From: Methylobacterium sp. Leaf123 | Lineage (GTDB): Bacteria; Pseudomonadota; Alphaproteobacteria; Rhizobiales; Beijerinckiaceae | DNA: 64,000 bases | Assembly: GCF_001423405.1 (NCBI RefSeq) | Contig: NZ_LMNS01000012.1 | Coordinates: 249,203 to 313,202, forward strand | Direction: 5' to 3' | Shown here: in pieces, positions 54,923-64,000 of the stretch | Layout: every line of letters begins with the position of its first letter | How positions within the stretch are numbered: the stretch's first letter is position 1 | Made by a program: the position numbers and the translations under genes | Notes under the pieces: generated by a model | The model's input: the letters and a program-made list of their open reading frames with translations, nothing else | Told to the model about the DNA's origin: nothing | Databases searched by the model: none

Positions 54923-55018
54923 GGGGCACGGATTGCGCCGCGGGGGACGCGGGGTCAAGGCTCGGCAGGCATTTCTCGTCAGAAGAACGGGCGTATATCG
55001 GCGACCCGGCAGCCGCGC

Positions 55019-55324
55019 TCAATTCGGGATTTCGTCTGCCCGGAAGTCTCTGCCGCCATAGAGCACGCGCAGGACTTCGACCCGCTCACGGGTCGCCCGA
55101 TAGACGATCAGAATGCGGCGCTCCATCGCCCAGGTGCGCAGGCCGGCGGAGATATCGTCACGCGGCGAGCCTTTCTCGGGAAACTCCGTCAGCCCCCGGC
55201 ATGCTGCTTCGATCCGGTCGAGAAAGCCGCTGGCGCGGGCTGAGCCGCTTCGCTCGTCGATGTAATCGTAGATGCCGAACAGGTCGGCCCTGGCAAGCCG
55301 GTGGAAGGTGAGTTCACACGTCAT
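55019..55324 (-). CDS. parE: ParE/RelE-type toxin (module 2)
   Basis: 101 residues. ELTFHRLARADLFGIYDYID, then ASGFLDRIEAACRGLTEFPEKGSP, split as AACRGLTEFPEKGSPRDD and the C-terminal RILIVYRATRERVEVLRVLYGGRDF, are typical. The ATG at 55324 overlaps the antitoxin gene by 11 bases. It differs from module 1 across the whole length, so it is a second independent module. It sits between rnpB and ligA on the same strand. Confidence 0.9.
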   Translation of the reverse strand: MTCELTFHRLARADLFGIYDYIDERSGSARASGFLDRIEAACRGLTEFPEKGSPRDDISAGLRTWAMERRILIVYRATRERVEVLRVLYGGRDFRADEIPN

Positions 55325-55589
55325 CCCTGCCGGCCTTCCGACGCCCCGCGTGATGGGCGCGCAGTTCCGCAAACACCTGATCGGCCGGGAGCGGTTGGCT
55401 AGGATCGTCCAGCGCCTCCTGCACCTTCCGATGCAGGACGGTTTCGATGGCTGCTTCCTCGCGTTCCAGGGCGCGGAGTCCGGCGCGGACCACCTCGCTG
55501 ACCGAAGCGTAGGTGCCGGAGCGGACGCGGGCCTCCACCCGATCCTGCATCTCGCCGAGGGTGACGGTGACGGGCTTGCTGCTTCGCAT
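55314..55589 (-). CDS. parD: ParD-type antitoxin (module 2)
   Basis: 91 residues from the ATG at 55589. The RHH core is SKPVTVTLGEMQDRVEARV and RSGTYASVSEVVRAGLRALE, the CC2985-like ParD style; the C-terminal helix AELRAHHAGRRKAGRDD ends it. A longer start at 55640 (17 more residues) is possible, but places a non-conserved extension in front. First gene of the pair; it begins about 70 bases after ligA, so read-through from ligA is plausible. Confidence 0.88.
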   Translation of the reverse strand: MRSSKPVTVTLGEMQDRVEARVRSGTYASVSEVVRAGLRALEREEAAIETVLHRKVQEALDDPSQPLPADQVFAELRAHHAGRRKAGRDDV

Positions 55590-55662
55590 GACGCTTGCCA
55601 CTGCTTCGAGAGCGATCGGCCCAGTGTATGACAAAGTCATTGCCGGCCCAAGGGCAACTGCC

Positions 55663-58119
<2,457 letters not shown>

Positions 58120-58226
58120 TTATCGCATCTCGCACGACGGTGCGATAAGGCTCGCGGTTTCCACGACCCCATTCCCGCCACAACTCGACCGTCACAACCC
58201 TGGAAACGACGGCTCGGGGACGGATC

Positions 58227-58547
58227 ATGGCAGGACGCATCATCACGGCACTGGCGCTGGCCGGGCTCGCGGGTCCGGCGCTGGCCGCCCCCTGCACCCC
58301 GCCGACGCCTCCGCCGGCCGAAGCGCGGCCGGACAAGCCGAAGCTTCCCGAAAAGCCCGCCTGCCTCGACAAGAAAGACGGCTGCCCCGGCTGGGAGGCC
58401 TACAGCTACAACGACGCGATCAAGGCCTACAACGCGCAGGCCCAGGCTTTCCAATCGATCGCAGGAGCTTACGTCCAGAAGCTCAACGCCTACGTCAAGG
58501 CGAGTTCGGATTACGCACAGTGCGAGGTGAAGGCGCTGCAGCAGTGA
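58227..58547 (+). CDS. Secreted hypothetical protein, 106 residues
   Basis: Signal peptide 1-21 (IITALALAGLAGPALA, cleavage near ALAA). The mature part starts with CTPPTPPPAEARPDKPK and then has two cysteines in ACLDKKDGCPGWEAYSYND, and a helical C-terminus (FQSIAGAYVQKLNAYVKASS) with a final C. The short Pro-rich leader followed by a helix pattern suggests a small periplasmic protein. Its stop overlaps the next gene (GTGA). No family recognised. Confidence 0.7.
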   Translation: MAGRIITALALAGLAGPALAAPCTPPTPPPAEARPDKPKLPEKPACLDKKDGCPGWEAYSYNDAIKAYNAQAQAFQSIAGAYVQKLNAYVKASSDYAQCEVKALQQ

Positions 58548-59077
58548 CGACCGTGACTGAGTTCATCGACTGGGCCGAAGGACGGCCTGGGCGCTACGAA
58601 CTCGTGGATGGTGAGATCGTGTCGAGGCCGTCTCAATGCGTTCGGCACGTCGAAACAAAGTTCGCTGCCCAGATCGCCTTGTCCGAAGCGCTTGGTGCGA
58701 CCTCTCTTCCCTGCGAGGTGCTGCCCAGCGGCCTGTGTGTTCCGATCGATACCCTGACCGCCTTCGAGCCCGATGCCCTCGTCTATTGCGGGGAACGTCT
58801 CGCGCCGGATGCAACCGCAGTCCCGGAGCCCGTCATCATCGTCGAAGTCCTCTCGCCGAGCACGCGACACGTCGATACCGGCACCAAGCTCATGGGCTAC
58901 TTTCGCCTGCCGAGCGTGCAGCATTGCCTCATCCTCGATGCGGAGCGCCGCACGGTGATCCACCATCGCCGCGGTGGAGGCGACCTGATCGAGACGCGCA
59001 TCGCCGCCTCGAGTGATCTCTCGCTCGATCCGCCCGGCCTCACGCTCGCCGTGGCGAGCCTGTTCGCGGAGCCTTGA
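58544..59077 (+). CDS. Uma2-family (DUF820) PD-(D/E)XK nuclease-like protein
   Basis: 177 residues from GTG at 58544 (GTGA overlap with the secreted-protein gene). Uma2 features: EGRPGRYELVDGEIVSRPS; the nuclease-fold aspartate in FEPDALVYC; the catalytic E in VIIVEVLSPSTRHVDTGTKL with K five residues past DTGT; then LPSVQHCLILDAERRTVIHH. The family is widespread, often in many copies, and its physiological role is unclear. Its coupling to a secreted protein gene is unusual. Confidence 0.82.
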   Translation: MTTVTEFIDWAEGRPGRYELVDGEIVSRPSQCVRHVETKFAAQIALSEALGATSLPCEVLPSGLCVPIDTLTAFEPDALVYCGERLAPDATAVPEPVIIVEVLSPSTRHVDTGTKLMGYFRLPSVQHCLILDAERRTVIHHRRGGGDLIETRIAASSDLSLDPPGLTLAVASLFAEP

Positions 59078-59153
59078 GCCGGCCTTTGCTTGACGCTTGC
59101 CGAACAGGGTGCGACAGGCCCGGCCCATCTGTCACGCGAGACCGGACGGCCCG

Positions 59154-60167
59154 ATGTCCCAATCCCTCGACCTCCTCGTCCTCGGCAACGCCATCGTCGA
59201 TCTCATCGCCCATGCCGAGGAGGATTTCCTCGTCAAGCAGGGTGTCACGAAGGGCGCGATGCAGCTCGTCGACGAGCCGCGGGCCGAGACCCTCTTCGAG
59301 GTGATGGGCCCGGCGACCGTCGTCTCCGGCGGCTCCGGCGCCAACACCGCCGTCGGCGCCGCCCTGCTCGGTGCCAAGACCGGCTTCGTCGGCAAGGTGC
59401 ATGAGGACGAACTCGGCCGTCTGTTCAGCCACGACCTGAAAGCGACCGGCGTGCGCTTCGACGTGCCCCCCGCGACCGAGGGTCCGGCCACCGCCCGCTG
59501 CTTCATCCTGGTGACGCCCGACGGCGAGCGCACCATGAACACCTATCTCGGCGCCTGCCAGGGCCTCTCCCCCGACGACGTGGACGAGGCGACCGTGCGC
59601 TCGGCCCGCGTCACCTATCTCGAAGGCTATCTGTGGGATCCGCCGGCCGCCAAGGACGCGTTCCGCAAGGCGGTGAAGGTCGCGCATTCGGCCGGCAACG
59701 CCGTGGCGCTGACCCTGTCGGACGCGTTCTGCGTCGGCCGCTACCGCGAGGAATTCCTCGAACTGATCCGCAACGGCAGCATCGACATCCTGTTCGCCAA
59801 TATCGGCGAGCTGCAGAGCCTCTACCAGACCGACGATCCGGATGCCGCCGTCGCGGCCCTGCGCGAGGAGCGCGGTGGCCAGGGCACGCATCTGCTCGGC
59901 CTCGTCACCCGCTCGTCCCAGGGCGCGCTGGTGGTGCGCGGCGGCGAGGTGCGCTCGGTGGACGCCTTCCCGGTGCGCGAAGTGATCGACACCACCGGCG
60001 CCGGCGACCTGTTCGCGGCGGGCTTCCTCGCGGGCTACACCCGCGGCATCGACTACGTGTCGTCGGCCCGTCTCGGTGCGCTCGCGGCGGCCGAGGTCAT
60101 CGAGCATATCGGCGCCCGGCCGCAGCGCGATCTCCTGGCGCTGGCGCGCGAGCACAAGCTCATCTGA
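59154..60167 (+). CDS. PfkB-family carbohydrate/nucleoside kinase (adenosine kinase-like)
   Basis: 337 residues. GNAIVDLIAHAEEDFL at the N-terminus, GGSGANTAVGAALLG and the C-terminal signature VIDTTGAGDLFAAGF (catalytic D and anion hole) are clear PfkB marks. The extended N-terminal EDFLVKQGVTKGAMQLVDE resembles adenosine/ribokinase-like members. The substrate (nucleoside or sugar) is not certain. ATG 59154 fits the family; a TTG at 59097 would add 19 unconserved residues. Cytosolic. Confidence 0.88.
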   Translation: MSQSLDLLVLGNAIVDLIAHAEEDFLVKQGVTKGAMQLVDEPRAETLFEVMGPATVVSGGSGANTAVGAALLGAKTGFVGKVHEDELGRLFSHDLKATGVRFDVPPATEGPATARCFILVTPDGERTMNTYLGACQGLSPDDVDEATVRSARVTYLEGYLWDPPAAKDAFRKAVKVAHSAGNAVALTLSDAFCVGRYREEFLELIRNGSIDILFANIGELQSLYQTDDPDAAVAALREERGGQGTHLLGLVTRSSQGALVVRGGEVRSVDAFPVREVIDTTGAGDLFAAGFLAGYTRGIDYVSSARLGALAAAEVIEHIGARPQRDLLALAREHKLI

Positions 60168-60185
60168 AGACCGCCGCGCACGGGA

Positions 60186-60210
60186 TCCGGCGCCCTCAAG
60201 GGGCGCCGGA
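60186..60210. terminator. Bidirectional terminator hairpin between convergent genes
   Basis: TCCGGCGCCC (60186-60195) pairs perfectly with GGGCGCCGGA (60201-60210) around TCAAG, and is followed by GCGTTT on the + strand. It sits in the 54-base gap between the kinase and the FKBP gene, which face each other. Confidence 0.75.
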
Positions 60211-60221
60211 GCGTTTCGCGA

Positions 60222-60644
60222 TCAGCGCGAGCCGATCAGCTCGACGTCGAAGATCAGCGTGGCGTTCGGCGGGATCACGCCGCCGGCGCCGCGGGCGCCA
60301 TAGCCGAGATCCGGCGGGATCGTCAGGATGCGGCGGCCGCCGGCTTTCATCGTAGCGACGCCCTCGTCCCAGCCGCGGATCACTTGGCCCGCGCCGATGG
60401 TGAACGAGAAAGGCTGGCCGCGATCCCGCGACGAGTCGAACTTCTTGCCCCGCTTGCCGCCGCCCTCGTCGAGCCAGCCGGTATAGTGGACGGTGACCTG
60501 CTGGCCGGTCTTCGGCTCGGGGCCGGTGCCGACCACTTCATCGGTGTAGCTGAGGCCCGAGGGCAGCGTGACGGGCTGGGCGGCAGAAGCGGCACTGGTC
60601 ATGGCGAGGGCGATGGCTCCGGCTAGGGGAAGGATCGAGCGCAT
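60222..60644 (-). CDS. Secreted FKBP-type peptidyl-prolyl isomerase
   Basis: 140 residues. Signal peptide 1-22 ([18 protein letters not shown]). The FKBP domain carries [46 protein letters not shown] and [11 protein letters not shown], all standard active-site positions. It would catalyse proline isomerisation in the periplasm. Opposite-facing to the kinase. Confidence 0.92.
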   Translation of the reverse strand: MRSILPLAGAIALAMTSAASAAQPVTLPSGLSYTDEVVGTGPEPKTGQQVTVHYTGWLDEGGGKRGKKFDSSRDRGQPFSFTIGAGQVIRGWDEGVATMKAGGRRILTIPPDLGYGARGAGGVIPPNATLIFDVELIGSR

Positions 60645-60710
60645 GAATCTCGTCTCGGCGGGTCGTCGCTGACGACGGGGGCGCGGGTTAACACGCGCCC
60701 GGCCGCAAGG

Positions 60711-61178
60711 CTAATAGCGCGCCCGGAGGGCCCCGCGCCCCAATGCCGGGCAGGCGCCGGCCTGCGGGCCGACCACGAGGTCGCCCTGGCGCGGATTGTT
60801 GAGGGCGAGCGGCCCCGGATCCTTCCGGCCGATGAAGCCGCCGCCGAGCTGCTCCTCGAAGAAGCCGTCGCCGAAGCGGATGTAGCAGCGGTCGATGATC
60901 GCCACCGTGTCGTAGCTCGCCCGGTAGGCGGCCTGCTCCGGCTGGGCGCCCGGACCGCAGGTCAGGGCCACGTCGATGCGGCCGGAGTGATGGTACTGGA
61001 TCGTCTGCGAGTGGTTCGGCCGTACCGCGACCCAGGGACCGCCGTCGCGGCTGACGAGGGCGGTGTAGCCGGACTTGTTGATGATGCGGCGGGCGCAGGA
61101 CGCCTCCGCCCCAGCGATGCTCGCTGCCGTCACGGCGAGGGCCGCCGCCAGTCCCAGTGCCGTGCTCAACCCGCGCAT
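60711..61178 (-). CDS. Exported hypothetical protein
   Basis: 155 residues from ATG 61178, with GGAGGG 4-9 bases upstream. Signal peptide about 1-26 (LSTALGLAAALAVTAASIAGA). The mature part has four cysteines (ASCARRI, VALTCGPG, DRCYIRFGD, GACPALG) and beta-rich segments (KSGYTALVSRDGG, HSQTIQYHHSGRIDVAL). A disulfide-stabilised periplasmic protein is likely. Family and role unknown. Confidence 0.7.
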   Translation of the reverse strand: MRGLSTALGLAAALAVTAASIAGAEASCARRIINKSGYTALVSRDGGPWVAVRPNHSQTIQYHHSGRIDVALTCGPGAQPEQAAYRASYDTVAIIDRCYIRFGDGFFEEQLGGGFIGRKDPGPLALNNPRQGDLVVGPQAGACPALGRGALRARY

Positions 61179-61515
61179 CGATCCCTCCGCTCCACAGGGC
61201 CGGACAGGGAGACGCCCCGACGGCCACGCTTTCGCCGACAACCGGGAGCCGGCCCGCACGTTCCATCGTGCGCGTCGAACACACCTGCTGTTTCGTTCAC
61301 GCGCGGAAAATCGCATTCAAAATCGGTTGCCTCGTCGACGATCCCGCCAATAAACTCAATTCAAAATGCGGGTGATCGCTCACCTCTCGCGGCTCCATCG
61401 CCGCATGAGGGGCGGTCGCCACGCGAAGGGAGGAGTGATGTGATGGGCTTTTCGCAAGCGTTCGATTCGCCCCGTGCGTGTGGTGCCGCCGCGCGTCACG
61501 ACTGAGGCGTTGGCG
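61179..61515. other. Divergent promoter region ahead of the CoA-transferase operon
   Basis: 337 bases, no supported gene. The part 61300-61370 is markedly A/T-richer than the surroundings and has TTCAAAAT twice (61318 and 61355), with GCATT...AATGC around them, so a regulator-binding area is plausible. A GntR-type regulator is encoded at the far end of the same module. The operator is not defined. Confidence 0.4.
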
Positions 61516-62736
61516 ATGATGGAAGCCGCGAAATCCGGCCCGCTGGCCGGCGTGAAGGTCATCGAACTCGCCCACATCATGGCCGGACCGGTCTGCGGGC
61601 TGATGCTCGGCGACATGGGCGCCAACGTCATCAAGGTCGAGAAGATCGAGGGTGGCGACGACACCCGCCGCTCGGTGCCGCCCGCCATCGAAGGCGAGAG
61701 CGCCGCCTACATGATGATGAACCGCGGCAAAAACGGCATCGCCCTCGACCTCAAGAGCGCGGACGGCAAGGCGGTGCTGCGGCGCCTGCTCACCGACGCC
61801 GATGTGCTGATCGAGAATTACCGCGCCGGCACGATGGAGCGGATCGGCCTCGGCTACGACGTTCTCCGACAAGAATTTCCGGGGCTGGTCTATTGCTCGC
61901 TCTCGGGCTTCGGCCGTTCGGGCCCCTATGCCGAGCGCGCGGGCTTCGACCTCGTGGCGCAGGGCATGAGCGGGCTGATGAGCATCACCGGCGAGGGACC
62001 GGGCCGGCCGCCGATGAAGTGCGGCCCGCCGGTGACCGACATCACCGCCGGCATCCTGGCAGCGATGGGCGTGCTGGCCGCCCATGTCCACAAGCTGAAG
62101 ACCGGCGAGGGGCAGATCGTCGATACCTCGCTGTTCGAGGCTGGCATCACCCTCACCTACTGGCAATCGGCCATCGCCATGGCGACCGGCGTGGCGCCGG
62201 GGCCGATGGGCTCGGCCCACCCGCTGAACGCGCCCTACGAGGCGTTCGAGACGGAAGACGGATGGATCACCCTCGGCGCGGCCAACCAGACCAACTGGCT
62301 GCGCCTGCTCGCGGTGCTCGGCGCCGAGGATCTGGCCGTCGATCCGCGCTTCTCGGCCAACCGCGACCGCATGGCGAACCGCGCGGCCCTGGCCCAGGCG
62401 CTGGCCCCGCATTTCCGCACCGCGCCCTCCGCCGACTGGCTCGCGCGGCTGGAGGCCGGCGGCGTGCCGGCTGGACCGGTGCTCGACGTGCTCGCGATGC
62501 AGGCTGATCCGCAGACGCGTGCCCGCGCGATGGTGGTCGAGGTCGAGCACCCCCGCGCCGGTCGGATGAGCACGCTCGGCCTGTCGGTCAAATTCTCGGC
62601 GACGCCGGGGCGGGTGCACGGCCCCGCGCCGCTGCTCGGCGAACACAGCCGCGCCATCCTGGCCCAAGCCGGCTATGACGGGGCGGAAATCGACGATCTG
62701 ATCGCTCGGGGCGTCGTGCGCGAGACGACGGCCTGA
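61516..62736 (+). CDS. CaiB/BaiF-family (family III) CoA-transferase
   Basis: 406 residues. LAGVKVIELAHIMAGPVCG, LGDMGANVIKVE, YMMMNRGKNGIALDLKS, LIENYRAGTMERIGLGYD and LSGFGRSGPYAERAGFDLVAQGMSGLM are family hallmarks; the catalytic Asp is expected in GFDLVAQ or the neighbouring stretch. It moves CoA between carboxylic acids. The ATG at 61516 has GAGG 8 bases upstream; a GTG at 61474 would add 14 residues. It is followed 23 bases later by a crotonase-fold gene, so the two act in one acyl-CoA pathway. Confidence 0.93.
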   Translation: MMEAAKSGPLAGVKVIELAHIMAGPVCGLMLGDMGANVIKVEKIEGGDDTRRSVPPAIEGESAAYMMMNRGKNGIALDLKSADGKAVLRRLLTDADVLIENYRAGTMERIGLGYDVLRQEFPGLVYCSLSGFGRSGPYAERAGFDLVAQGMSGLMSITGEGPGRPPMKCGPPVTDITAGILAAMGVLAAHVHKLKTGEGQIVDTSLFEAGITLTYWQSAIAMATGVAPGPMGSAHPLNAPYEAFETEDGWITLGAANQTNWLRLLAVLGAEDLAVDPRFSANRDRMANRAALAQALAPHFRTAPSADWLARLEAGGVPAGPVLDVLAMQADPQTRARAMVVEVEHPRAGRMSTLGLSVKFSATPGRVHGPAPLLGEHSRAILAQAGYDGAEIDDLIARGVVRETTA

Positions 62737-62759
62737 GACGCTTGACGAGGAACCGCTCC

Positions 62760-63584
62760 ATGAACGCTGACGCCGAGACCGCCGCGATCGACGAACTGCT
62801 CTTCGCGGTGGACGCGGCGGGCATCGCCCGCATCACCCTCAACCGGCCGAAGGCGCGCAATGCGCTGACCTTCGCGATGTATCGCGGGCTGGTGGAGCTG
62901 TGCGAGCGGATCGAGGCGGATCGCGCGATCAAGGCGGTGATCATCACCGGCGCCGGGGACAAGGCGTTCGCGGCGGGCACCGACATCGCCCAGTTCCGCA
63001 GCTTCAACAAGCCCGAGGACGCGATCGGCTACGAGCGCTTCATGGACCGGGTGCTCGGCGGCTTGGAGCGCCTGCGGGTGCCGACCATCGCGGCGATCGC
63101 CGGAGCCTGCACCGGCGGCGGCGCGGCGATCGCGGCGGCCTGCGACCTACGCATCGCCAGCCGCGACGCCCGCTTCGGCATCCCCATCGCCCGCACGCTC
63201 GGCAATTGCCTCTCGCAGAACACCCTGCGGAGGCTGGCGAACCTCATCGGCGCGCCGCGCGTGAAGGACATCCTGTTCACCGCTCGGCTCGTCGAGGCAC
63301 CGGAGGCTCTGGCGATCGGCCTCGTCAACGAGGTGGTCGAGGATGCCGCGGCCGTCGCGGCCCGTGCCGATGCGCTGGCCAGCCAGCTTGCGAGCCACGC
63401 GCCCCTCACTCTTCAGGCCACCAAGGAAGGCCTGCGCCGCATCGGCGAGGAGGGCATGGCCGAGGCCGCCGAGGGCGAGCGGCCCGGCGACGACCTGATC
63501 GTGATGACCTACATGAGCGACGATTTCCGGGAGGGCATGGAGGCCTTCCTGGGCAAGCGCCCGCCGAACTTCAAAGGCCGCTGA
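62760..63584 (+). CDS. Crotonase-fold protein (enoyl-CoA hydratase/isomerase superfamily) lacking both hydratase glutamates
   Basis: 274 residues. The CoA-binding oxyanion elements are present: RPKARNALTFAM, AFAAGTDIAQF (69-78) and CTGGGAAIAAACDLRIAS (117-134). The two glutamates used by enoyl-CoA hydratase (E144 and E164 in the rat enzyme) align with A123 (GGGAA) and I143 (FGIPI). So it is unlikely to be a standard hydratase; isomerase, decarboxylase, hydrolase or lyase chemistry is possible. ATG 62760 with GAGG upstream is the best start. Paired with a CoA-transferase. Confidence 0.88.
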   Translation: MNADAETAAIDELLFAVDAAGIARITLNRPKARNALTFAMYRGLVELCERIEADRAIKAVIITGAGDKAFAAGTDIAQFRSFNKPEDAIGYERFMDRVLGGLERLRVPTIAAIAGACTGGGAAIAAACDLRIASRDARFGIPIARTLGNCLSQNTLRRLANLIGAPRVKDILFTARLVEAPEALAIGLVNEVVEDAAAVAARADALASQLASHAPLTLQATKEGLRRIGEEGMAEAAEGERPGDDLIVMTYMSDDFREGMEAFLGKRPPNFKGR

Positions 63585-63610
63585 ACCGGCATCCGTTTCG
63601 TCGCGGCGCC

Positions 63611-64000
63611 TCAGTTCCCCTCTTCGCCGTAGATCGCCGCGATTACCGGCTTCTTGGAGCGGATATGCCGGCGCATCAGCCCGGCGAGTTCTTCGCCGTT
63701 GCGGGCGCGGAGCAGCGGAATCATCTGCTCATGCTCCTCGACCGCCTGAGCCCATTGCGCCTCGGTCTGGTGGGCACTGTAGCGGGAGCGTTGAATCCGC
63801 CCGGTGAGCCCCAGATACAGGCTGCGCAACTTGGTGTTGCGGCTCACCAGCATGATCGCTTCGTGGATCTCGCGGTTCAGGCGAAAGTAGCTCGCCTCGT
63901 CGCGCGCCTGCCACGCCGCCACCATCGCCAGATGCTTCGCCTCGATCTCCGCCAGTTCCTCGTCGGTGATCGTCCGGCAGGCGAGGTCGCAGGCGGTCGC
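63611..64000 (-). CDS. GntR-family regulator, FCD domain (5' part cut by the window edge)
   Basis: 129 residues visible up to the right edge; the N-terminal winged-helix domain is outside. The FCD ligand domain is recognised from TDEELAEIEAKHLAMV, NREIHEAIMLVSRN, a middle YLGLTGRIQRSRYSAH, EHEQMIPLLRARN and the C-terminal LMRRHIRSKKP. The three metal-ligand histidines are visible. Facing the CoA-transferase/crotonase pair, it probably controls that operon in response to a small acid or CoA-ester. Convergent with the crotonase gene (26-base gap). Confidence 0.85.
   Translation of the reverse strand, partial: ATACDLACRTITDEELAEIEAKHLAMVAAWQARDEASYFRLNREIHEAIMLVSRNTKLRSLYLGLTGRIQRSRYSAHQTEAQWAQAVEEHEQMIPLLRARNGEELAGLMRRHIRSKKPVIAAIYGEEGN

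Overview
This is a high-GC chromosomal window with tightly packed genes. It is almost certainly from an alphaproteobacterium of the order Hyphomicrobiales, most likely Methylobacterium/Methylorubrum. That is an inference from gene content and from rnpB lying upstream of the division/cell-wall (dcw) cluster; no rRNA or other definitive marker is present. I see no tRNA or rRNA genes, CRISPR array, transposase or prophage.

Layout. 1-7.6 kb: metabolic genes. These are a cut TPP enzyme, a small secreted Gly/Tyr-rich protein, a class IV aminotransferase, a cupin, and a methionine pair (MetY plus a divergent MetA-family acyltransferase) followed by a FATP-type acyl-CoA synthetase. 7.6-12.5 kb: a compound palindromic repeat, then surface-polysaccharide genes: a Wzx-like flippase, a ligase/polymerase fused to a parallel beta-helix, and a glycosyltransferase-like protein. 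12.6-20.8 kb, minus strand: a YgiQ radical-SAM protein and a complete Pha/Mrp cation/proton antiporter operon (phaAB-C-D-E-F-G) in which every junction overlaps. 21.3-27.8 kb: two small unknowns, then a five-gene nucleotide-sugar and glycosyltransferase operon. 27.9-34.3 kb, minus strand: a 55-residue membrane protein and a two-gene NRPS. The NRPS is C-A-PCP, with a glycine-type A-domain code, followed by C-PCP-TE, which has no A domain and a Cys-type thioesterase.

34.7-45.6 kb: an exported unknown, a SixA-like phosphatase, an aldo/keto reductase, ParDE module 1, a MoxR ATPase, two membrane proteins of unknown role, a KefB/C-type antiporter, a thioesterase and MurD. 45.8-55 kb, minus strand: the dcw cluster rsmH-ftsL-ftsI-murE-murF-mraY. 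It is split from murD by a DUF1127 gene with its own terminator. RNase P RNA lies upstream and mraZ is absent. 55-64 kb: ParDE module 2, NAD-dependent DNA ligase, a secreted protein overlapping a Uma2-family nuclease, a PfkB sugar/nucleoside kinase, a secreted FKBP, an exported unknown, and a CoA-transferase/crotonase pair facing a GntR-FCD regulator that is cut by the right edge.

How the genes work together. Three themes stand out. The first is envelope construction: peptidoglycan precursors and division on one side, surface glycans on the other. The second is ion homeostasis (Pha and KefB/C-like systems). The third is a compact secondary-metabolite locus beside the glycan operon. The most noteworthy items are the NRPS pair, the ligase/beta-helix fusion with an embedded signal peptide, a crotonase lacking both catalytic glutamates, the two-gene membrane system near 40 kb, and small genes and RNA-like hairpins that standard gene calling would miss.
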